From assembly GCA_033060915.1 (NCBI GenBank), contig CM065387.1, positions 37,347,001 through 37,411,000 of the forward strand: 64,000 nt of DNA, read 5' to 3'. This DNA comes from Euryodendron excelsum. Taxonomy: Eukaryota; Streptophyta; Magnoliopsida; Ericales; Pentaphylacaceae. The first letter of the stretch is position 1. Each line of letters begins with the position of its first letter. Position numbers and translations under genes: made by a program. Positions 56,341 through 64,000 of this stretch are shown here, piece after piece. A model generated the notes under the pieces. The model searched no databases. It had not been told where the DNA came from and saw nothing but the letters and a program-made list of their open reading frames with translations.

Positions 56341-59300
56341 TCATTGTTTCCTATTTGAGAGAGACAGAAAGACGAAGAGTGAGTTTTTGTACAAAAATAG
56401 TTTAAAAATGCCTCGGTAAAGGGTGTCATCATTTATTATGATGATTGCCCAGGGGACTAAATGCATGATCTATTCTTTATGAATGTATGTGTTCATATAA
56501 GAATTGAATCGAAAGCATATCCTACTTTTTTTTTATGAATGCACAGGTTCACATAGAAGTGAAAATGAATGCATGTTATATTTTTGGACAACACACATAC
56601 AGGAATAGAATTAAATGCAATGTCCCTCATTTTTTGTGATAAATGCACAGATTTATGTAAAAATTGAATTTAAATGCATGACCTACTTTCTTACAAATGA
56701 ACAGGTTCATACAGGAATGCAGTTGAATGCATGAATAGATACAAACTTCGCAAGATTCTAAATGGATTTACAGGTTATATATGTCATGGATGCATCAGTA
56801 TTACTTGTATATAAACTATTTACAAAGAAAACCCCAGGATTGCCCCTTGGGCCCATACTCTCAGGATTTTGTTTCTTTCCAAGATTCTGCCCCATTTAGT
56901 TTTGTCCCATTCTCATCGGGGTGTGATAGCATTTGCTCCATTCTCCAGGGATCTTGACCTTTTGGTTTGCTATCCTATCCCTACTTTCTATAGGGTTACT
57001 ATTTGGGGTGTTTCTGAGCTCACTTGGGTTTCTCTCTCGGGTCTCCGAAATGCCACCATAGCTCGAGCGACAACTCCAATGCCCTTTGCAGAGTGATAAA
57101 CAGCTAAGCCCTCAATCTGAGAAAACTTCTTTTAGGACCGTAATGTAGGCTGGGTTTAGAGGTTATAAGGAATAAAGGGATATTTAGGCTCAAAGATCTT
57201 CTTTTAGTGGGTTGTTTAAACCGAAACCATCTAAGCACACCTTGAAGCATGAAATTGCCCCTTGCATTTCCTTCCAGCTCTCCTATCTCACCCTAGTTGT
57301 CTTGGTATTGTTAAAGCTTATTTGGACTAAGCAATTTTCTTTGATCAGAGAGGACTTTAATTTGGACTGTAACGTAGGCTAGGTTAAGGGGTTTATGAAT
57401 GAAAAGGGTAGAAAGGTTCAAACATTATGACTTGTGGGGTTTTAAAAGACCAATGATCACCTTTGGCAACTTAACGTCCATTCACTGCTTTCTTCTTTCC
57501 TTCATACTCTTGTTATTCTCCTGGATCGCTTTCTGCCTTCTAATTTAAGATCATTTTTTCATCAAGAAATTTGTTGCTAAGTCGACTTTTGGAGATGCCA
57601 ACTTTTTCATTTATATTTCGGGATGACCGTATCTTCTTTTGAAGATCTCCACGAACATAATATCTTCTTTAGAGACGCCTTTGATGCCATAACTTCTTGA
57701 AGATCACCATTTTCATCATTGTTCATTATATCTTCTTGGAAATCAACCCTTTCATCATTGCTCATTATATCTTCTTGAAAATCACCCTTTTTCATCATTG
57801 CTCATTATATCTTCTTAGAACTCAACCCTTTCATCATTGCTCATCTTACTTATGACTTTTGCCTTAACCCAGTGTGGGCGATGATCATCTACTTGGTTTT
57901 TTTTTAGGAAAGTAACCGGCTCAAGTGGGCTTTACAAAGGGATTTATTTGTGTATGGTAGAAGAAATGAGGGCCTTTTATCACTTCAAATTAAATTGCTT
58001 AGTCCATAAAGCCTTTATACAAAATTTAGACAATGTTCCTATAGATAGTGTGCTTTTGCCCGTGAACTCCTACATATTCTACTGAATCAACTATTCTGTG
58101 CTTACCCCAATGTGGGGGATGGTTTTTGGGGATATCTGAAAAGAGATCACTGACGGCTCTAGTTGGTTGAGCAAAGGATAGTGTTTATTTAGGGTAAATA
58201 GAACAATGGCTCCTCATCATTTTGAGTACTCGGCTGCCCATCGCTTAGCCAGGATATCACTCAAGTGTCGCATCTTCAATAAAATTCGCACTTCTTTGTT
58301 GAGATTGCCTTCCTCCTATCTCTCACTCTCTCTCTCAATCTCTCAAGGGTCTTAACCCCCTTTGAGTGGGTTGCCCATGCTATCACATCCTTCAAGTCGA
58401 GTCATTTACAAAATGGAAAAGAATCCCTAAAAGTAATATTTATCCGCAAGAGTATGAGACAAAGGGGATAAACTAGAAACTATCCATTTTCCTTTTTAAA
58501 ACATGATTACATGTCATGCAATTTTTATTTAAAGAAGATATGCGAGAAAAAGAAAACAAAGAAATTTTGTGGAAACCTCCCTTTTTTTGTGGGCCTTTTG
58601 GTGAGAATCCTTAATAGGGTTTTGGGACTACATCAATCTCTTGGTGCTTCATTCAACAGGCATATCAATGGAGGTTGAGTTCACAATATTTGTCATGCAT
58701 TTGGAAGTTAGAGGATGTGTTGTCGCGATGCACGGGTTTGACAAGACTTCGCATCTAGTGAAGTCCTCCTCTGCTTGGATTGTGATTGTTGCGACATGTC
58801 GTGGAGGTTATGTCTTGTAGGTGGACGGTCAGTTCTTCTTGCTCTTTGATGTAGGTTTGGTATTTTCTAACAACTAGGTTTATCCTTCCATGAGTTTGAA
58901 TCTGATAAGGTGCTAGAGGGATTCCATGAATTCAGTCGTGCTCTTTGACCTACAAAAAGAAAAAGAAAAAGAAATACAATATGTGAAGTTGGAAGTTTTA
59001 TGCAATGCATGTCCTATGGAGGTCCCTTCTTTGAGAGAATCTAGGCATGATGACAAGTCCATTTTGGAGGCAGGGTTTTGCCCCTATTATGCAATACAAT
59101 ACCTCTTCGGCGTGGGCCGGTTGATTTTTCTTTATTTGGGCAATCCCACCTCCATGGACTGAGAGAGATTTGGGCCTCTCTCGAGATATGGTTCTATGCA
59201 TGCCATGAATCCTTAGGGTTTAAGAACCCTTAGGAGTTTTGGTAGGTTTGATTAACATGAGATTAGATTGCTCCTTTCTCTCTACGGTTGATTAAATGCA

Positions 59301-60886
59301 TGAAAATGAAATGACTTGAGTTTCTTGGAACTCTTGTCTTGGAATGGATATGGGTGTATGAGCATATTAAAAGTGAACATGTGAGCAGTATGATAACAAC
59401 AAATGAATGGTTTAGAAAAACCCCCCTTCTTGTCTTGCTTCTGTCTTTGGTTCTCTTGGTACTTGGAAATGAGGAGGGGGAGGATAGAAGACAAAAACAA
59501 AAGAGAAGTTAGTGCCTTGATCTGAAAATTTTTTTTTATGCAATGAATGTCCTAGGGGTGCCCCTGCTTAAGAGGGGGACTAAACATGATGTATTGGCTC
59601 ACTTTTGGAGATAGGGGGTTTGCCCCTGTATGCAGGTACCCTACTATTGAGTGGGAACCTTCATCCATTCATACAATCATTTATCCATTCATTCACAAAA
59701 ATAAAAAAGTACATTGAACTTTACATTGAAATACATTTTAATAGGGGGAGGGGGAACATTTTCCTTTGGACTTCCACCTATCTACTTTTACAAAGGGAAA
59801 CCCTAAACTACTCTTGAGTCTTCGGATTCGCCTTCCTTGGATTTGATGTCAAGGAGGTCGCTGAGAGACCTTGTTGATTGATTGCCCATTGTCTTCTTGG
59901 CAACCCTATCTTCGTGAGCATAGAGGGATTGGGGCCCCTCTTATGGGATGAATCGAGATGCATGCAATGAGTCCTTAGGGTTACGTGGGAACCCTTAGGG
60001 TTTAGTTAGGTTTAATGCAAGGGAGAGTGATGTTGGTGTCACTCTCAATGAGTTGACCATATGCATGAGAATGCAGTGACTTGATTTACTTGGAACTCTT
60101 GTCTTGGCATGGAATATTGAATGTATAAACATGAATATGCAAAAAGTATAAGGAGAGAAAGTACAATTGAAGTAAACAAGCATGCATGAACAGTTAGACA
60201 TGCATTATAACAGTATAAATACAAGCATGATAACAACAGGAATAGATGAAAGTAAAAGCAGTCACCCTTTCCTCCGTGATTTTGAAAACGGTGCTCGTGT
60301 CCTAAATCCGGCAGAGGTTCGGCTATGCATGGTGTCTATATGAGTATGAGGTTGAGGGTTGACTAATGCGTCCTAAAAAGGCTCGGTCCCCGGATCTTCA
60401 AACCTAGGCCCACTCCCCGAGGTGGTGTCATGATCGGTTGGTGATCCAAGCGGGGGAACCATCAAGAGGCTGTAGGCGAAGAAACTGACACAGCATCTTG
60501 CCCACAACCAATATACCGTTCCCCCTTTCTAACTAGAAAGGACATATCAGGGTATGCAAGAATGCAGAATGCTAGTGCACATGCAGTGTGTGTGTGTGAT
60601 TTTTAAAAGTGGAGGAAAGAGCCCAACAACTCCCATTCATCCTGTACATCACATTCATGCAAAACAGTTAATAAAATTTAAACATAAAGCACACCTGCAA
60701 AACAAAGATGCAAGTGTCAGTATGTGGATGACAAACATAATACAAGATAATATGAATAAATGCATGTTTTTTTTTTTTTAAAAAACAATTTTGAAAATTT
60801 AAAGTGAATAGGATTGAACCAAGTTAATTGAAGACTCTACATGGGTGAAGGGTAAAGAGACACCGCTATGGCCTAACCCTCAAAGT
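56341..60886. other. Non-coding 5' internal region of the minus-strand element
   Basis: About 4.5 kb without any retrotransposon protein. It has weak repeats of TGAATGCA/ACAGGTTCA (56500-56740), a 39-bp tandem repeat (57710-57845), T-rich and CT-rich runs (58320-58345), and a unique GC-richer block (60290-60540). No tRNA or other RNA gene seen. Confidence 0.5.
57710..57845 (-). repeat. 39-bp tandem repeat, about 3.5 copies, in a minus-strand open frame
   Basis: TTCATCATTGCTCATTATAT with CTTCTTGAAAATCACCCT repeats every 39-40 bp. As 39 is a multiple of 3, the minus-strand frame 57607-57798 carries a 13-residue repeat, DFQEDIMSNDE-like. I do not recognise the peptide, and the frame is short. 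Confidence 0.75.
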
Positions 60887-60905
60887 GTCCCCAGTGGAGT
60901 CGCTA
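60887..60905 (-). promoter_or_regulatory. Primer-binding site, tRNA-Arg type
   Basis: The minus strand reads TAGCGACTCCACTGGGGAC, two bases after the 5' LTR end. It matches TGGCGACTCCACTGGGGA, complementary to the 3' end of a plant tRNA-Arg as used by Ogre/Tat elements, except for one change (TGG to TAG). Confidence 0.8.
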
Positions 60906-60907
60906 GC

Positions 60908-63900
60908 TATCGCACCCAGATTTTTCGCACTCGAGGAATACTCACCCAAGCGGGAAAAATGTTGTACTCTCTCGTTAGAACTCACCCTCCTAAAAGAATG
61001 AGTGCGACTAGATTTGAATTGAAAACAGGTTTGAATAAAGGGCTTTTTGAAAAAGATTCAGAGTCGCCACCTAACTTGATTAAGGTGAGTTAGGTCACCA
61101 AAAAAAAAAACTAAGAATAATCCGAGGACTACACTTAGGGTTTTTGAAAAACAATTTTGAAAACATCTCCTCAAGAGAGGGATTTTAAGAAAACAGGTTG
61201 TTTGGCAACCTTTGGAAAACATTTAGCCCTTTTTTGAAAAATAACTCATTTTGGTCTTTGAAATCAGTGATCTAGGTTCGGAGGTTGGTTACGTGTAGGG
61301 AAGACGCACTAAGCTATCACCCTACCCCGCCCTTTCGGTACCTACATGTCTATCTATCCTAGATTCACCTATGAGAGTCTTGAATTAACAAATGGTCAAT
61401 CCTATTCACTTTAGCAAAACAATGTTTGAAAAATATGATGCATGATAGGCAAGTGCAAGATGAGAGAATTGGAAAATAGAAATTGATTTGAAAAGAAATT
61501 GATTTCATTTGAAAATAGATTTGAAGAAATAGAATTAAAATTGAAAAGTTTGAAAATTGAAAGTAGAAGTTTGAAAATAGAAATTTTGGAATTTTGAAAA
61601 TAGATTGGAATTTGTGATTTGAAAAGATTTTGGAAACTGCACCCATGAGGGTGGAATTGAAAGTTTGAAAAGTATTGTGACCGCACCTATGAAGGTTGCC
61701 TACGTATCCCTTTGGGGGAATCATGTCAGTCGTAGTTCGGACCGGAGTCTGATTGAAAAGAGAAGGGTTGATTTGAAAGGAAGAGATTGAATTGGAAAAA
61801 AGAAATTGAATTGAAAATTGGATTTGATTTGAAATTAGAAGAGGAGATTGGAAATTGAAATTGAAAAGATTGGACTTTGATTTGAGGAGATTGATTTTGG
61901 AAAGACTTGGTTTTGGAAAGATGGAAGTTTAGGAAACCTAGACTTAGGAAAGATAGGAGACCTAGGGAAGACTTGAGATTAAGAAAGATTGGATTGGAAT
62001 GTTGGATTTGGAAGATTTAGAAAGATTGGATTTTAGAAAATATTCGAATTAGGAAAGGTCCGTTTTAGGAAGGTTTCGTTTTCGGAAAGTTTTAGGTTTA
62101 GGAAAGTTTTCGAAAAAGGAAAGGTTTTCAGATTAGGAAAGTTCCCAAATTAGGAATGTTTTGAAAATCGGAAAGTTTTGATTTTAGAAATGTTTTGAAA
62201 AAGGAAAGTTTTGAATTTGGAAAGCTTTGAAAACAAGGAAGTTTTGAAAATAAGAAAAGTTTCGTTTTGGGAAAGGTTTGAGAAAGGAAAGTTTTCAATT
62301 TAGGAAATGTTTGAAAAAAAGGAAATTTCAACTTAAGAAAGTCTTGAATTTAGAAAGTTTTGAATTTAGAAAAGTTCTAGATTTGAAAAGATTTTGAAGT
62401 TTTGGAAAGTTTAGAATTTAGAAAGTTTTTAGGTTTAGAAAGATTTAACTTAAGAAGGTTTTAAATTTAGAATGTTTTAAATTTGGAAGCTTAGAATTTT
62501 AGAAAGATTTGAAATTTAGAAAGTTTAGGATTTAGAAAGTTTTAGAGTTTTAGAAAATCTTGAAATTAGGAAAAGCTTGAGTTTAGGAAAGGTTTGAAAA
62601 CTTAGATTTGAAAAAGATTTTGAAAAAGGGGTAGAATTAGGAAAGGGTTGAACTAAGAAAGATTTAAAAGTTGAGTTTTAAAGTTTAGGAAAGATTTTTA
62701 TGTTCAAGTTTTGGAAACTTAAGATTTAGGAAAGTGAAAGTTTAGGAAGGATTCGAATTTAGGAAAGATTTGGATTTTGAAACTTAAGGAAAGATTTGAA
62801 GTTTAGGTTTAGGAAACTTATGGTTTAGGAAGGTATTGAATTAGGAAAGGTTTGGGATTAGGAGGGATTGGATTTGGTTTCTAAAAGAGAAAGGTTTGAT
62901 TTTGTTTCCAAAAACGGAGGATAGGATCTAGTTTCCTAAACGGGGAGATTTGATTTGGTTTCCTAAAGGGAAGATAGGATTTGACAAGGATTTGAAAAGG
63001 GGGATTCTAGAAACCCTAGGTTTGGAAAATTATTGTTTTGACGTAGAAAAGAGGTTTTGAAAACATGTATAGTTTTGATATAGAAAACAAAAGATTTTGG
63101 AAACCTAGGTTTGGGGCAAAGTTTGAAAATCATGTTTTTGGAAAGAAAACTAGGGTTTCCTAATTGTGGGTTCTAGGGTTTGGTTTGGGCTCTAAAGAAA
63201 GAGTTATCTTTGGAAAACGCGTTTTTGGAAACGAAGGTTTTCTAGAAGGGAATCCTAGGGAGGAGTTTTTTGGAAAGCATGTTTTTGGAAACGTAGAGTT
63301 TAGAAAGAAAATCCTATAGAGGAATTTCTAGAAGGAAGATTCCAGGAGGAGAGTTTTTAGAAAGATTTTTAGGGAGTGTTTTTAGAAAGTGAATTTTGAG
63401 GAAAAAAAGTTTTGGAAAGGAGTTGAAAAAGAGAGTTTTGAAAAAGAGATTTTGAAAGGGAGTTTTTGAAATCAATTTTGAAGAGGGGAGTTTTAGGAAA
63501 GTATGTTGAAAAAGAAATTTTTAGGAGGAGATTTTTGAAAAGAGAGAGTTTAGAAGGTGTAAAAAACATCTCACTTTCCTAAAACAATTCTAGCCATAAG
63601 AGGACTAGAACCACTTTAAGAAAGTGGTATTGAAAACAACAAGATTTGAAAATATAGACCAAAATGTCACTTTTAATGTAACACTTTCCTAATGCAACCC
63701 TAGCCATGGAAAGGCTAGAATCACCCTAGGATTGTGATTTTGAAAACATGTTTTTGAAAAAGAGCTTTTGATGCAATTTTGAAAACATGTTTGAAAACGA
63801 TTTTTGAAAACAACTTTTTGAAAATGAATTTTGGAAGATGCAAGACTATGATATGCACAATGCAATTTGGGGTCGTGAACATACAAGGTTAAGGCTTCAC

Positions 63901-64000
63901 CACATAATCAAGGGGGCCGGAGCCACGTGGTCTTTGGTTAGACTAGAAGAAAGCCCCCGACACGGTGACTCTCCCATAGTCCAATCCTACACATGGACCG
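60908..64000 (-). repeat. 5' LTR of the minus-strand element, partial
   Basis: This is a near copy of 48581-51670. The end reads TGCGATA instead of GCGCGACA, so the terminal CA is mutated. In the first 300 bp I count about 11 differences from the 3' LTR by eye; later parts look closer. It contains the U5 hairpin (about 61061), leader hairpin (61700-61740) and C-poor tract (61760-63570). It runs off the window before the promoter. Confidence 0.88.

Larger units (their letters stand above)
48581..64000 (-). mobile_element. Family A element on the minus strand (3' LTR, internal, partial 5' LTR)
   Basis: 3' LTR 48581-54262, internal 54263-60907 (6645 bp), 5' LTR 60908 to beyond the window. A polypurine tract and primer-binding site are in their proper places, so this is a full element and not a solo LTR. 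The internal region has an antisense PMD frame but no gag, protease, reverse transcriptase or integrase that I can recognise, so it is non-autonomous. The two LTRs are very similar over the shared part, so it is one of the younger insertions. The left target duplication should be CTCTT (48576-48580); its mate is outside the window. Confidence 0.88.

Overview
This window is plant nuclear DNA made almost entirely of nested transposable elements. I see no host gene, no tRNA or rRNA gene and no CRISPR array. The plant assignment rests on Ty3/gypsy elements of the Tat/Ogre and Athila types (a tRNA-Arg and a tRNA-Asp primer site), an L1-type LINE, CACTA-like subterminal repeats and plant mobile domain (PMD) coding remnants. 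I cannot name the species.

Layout. (1) 1-15194: remains of a Tat/Ogre-like element. Its internal region carries a PMD reading frame on the minus strand and ends in a polypurine tract at 10722-10738 and a 4.5-kb LTR (10739-15194). A 5.55-kb solo LTR of the same family (3761-9311, target duplication TCACA) splits the PMD frame, and a partial LTR (1-3095) cuts its other end. (2) 15195-25140: AT-rich relics, then a broken sense L1 LINE (17035-25140) split by a non-autonomous LTR element of about 4.85 kb (19963-24816, duplication AGTAT). (3) 25141-48580: CACTA-like repeats, then an Athila-type element (LTR end 27961, primer site 27967, gag, protease). Its gag/protease frame is split by a second Tat-like element, family B (30236-47664, duplication CCCTT), which is itself split by a family A solo LTR (34109-39200, duplication GGCAA). 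(4) 48581-64000: a family A element on the minus strand, with LTRs 48581-54262 and 60908->64000, a tRNA-Arg primer site at 60887-60905 and no visible gag or pol. It interrupts the same Athila element.

The most interesting signal is shared by the Tat-like copies. Each carries a PMD-like frame antisense to the LTRs. In all three the frame sits between the former coding region and the 3' LTR, with an apparent 3' splice site at its N terminus. In two of them a palindromic GGCGC array, like the one beside the LTR TATA box, lies on the promoter side of the antisense frame. The LTRs are very long (4.5-5.7 kb) and highly structured. They contain 29-bp minisatellites, 82-bp modules with UNCG-type hairpins showing compensatory changes, 157-bp tandem repeats, palindromes next to TATAAATA, a GAAGA-rich leader ending in a good 5' splice site, about 1.4-1.8 kb almost without G, a covarying leader hairpin, and a hairpin whose 3' arm runs into a 10-nt copy of the primer-binding site. 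I infer that these elements are expressed from a spliced leader and that the antisense PMD frame is an independent transcription unit. Most coding copies here are visibly broken.
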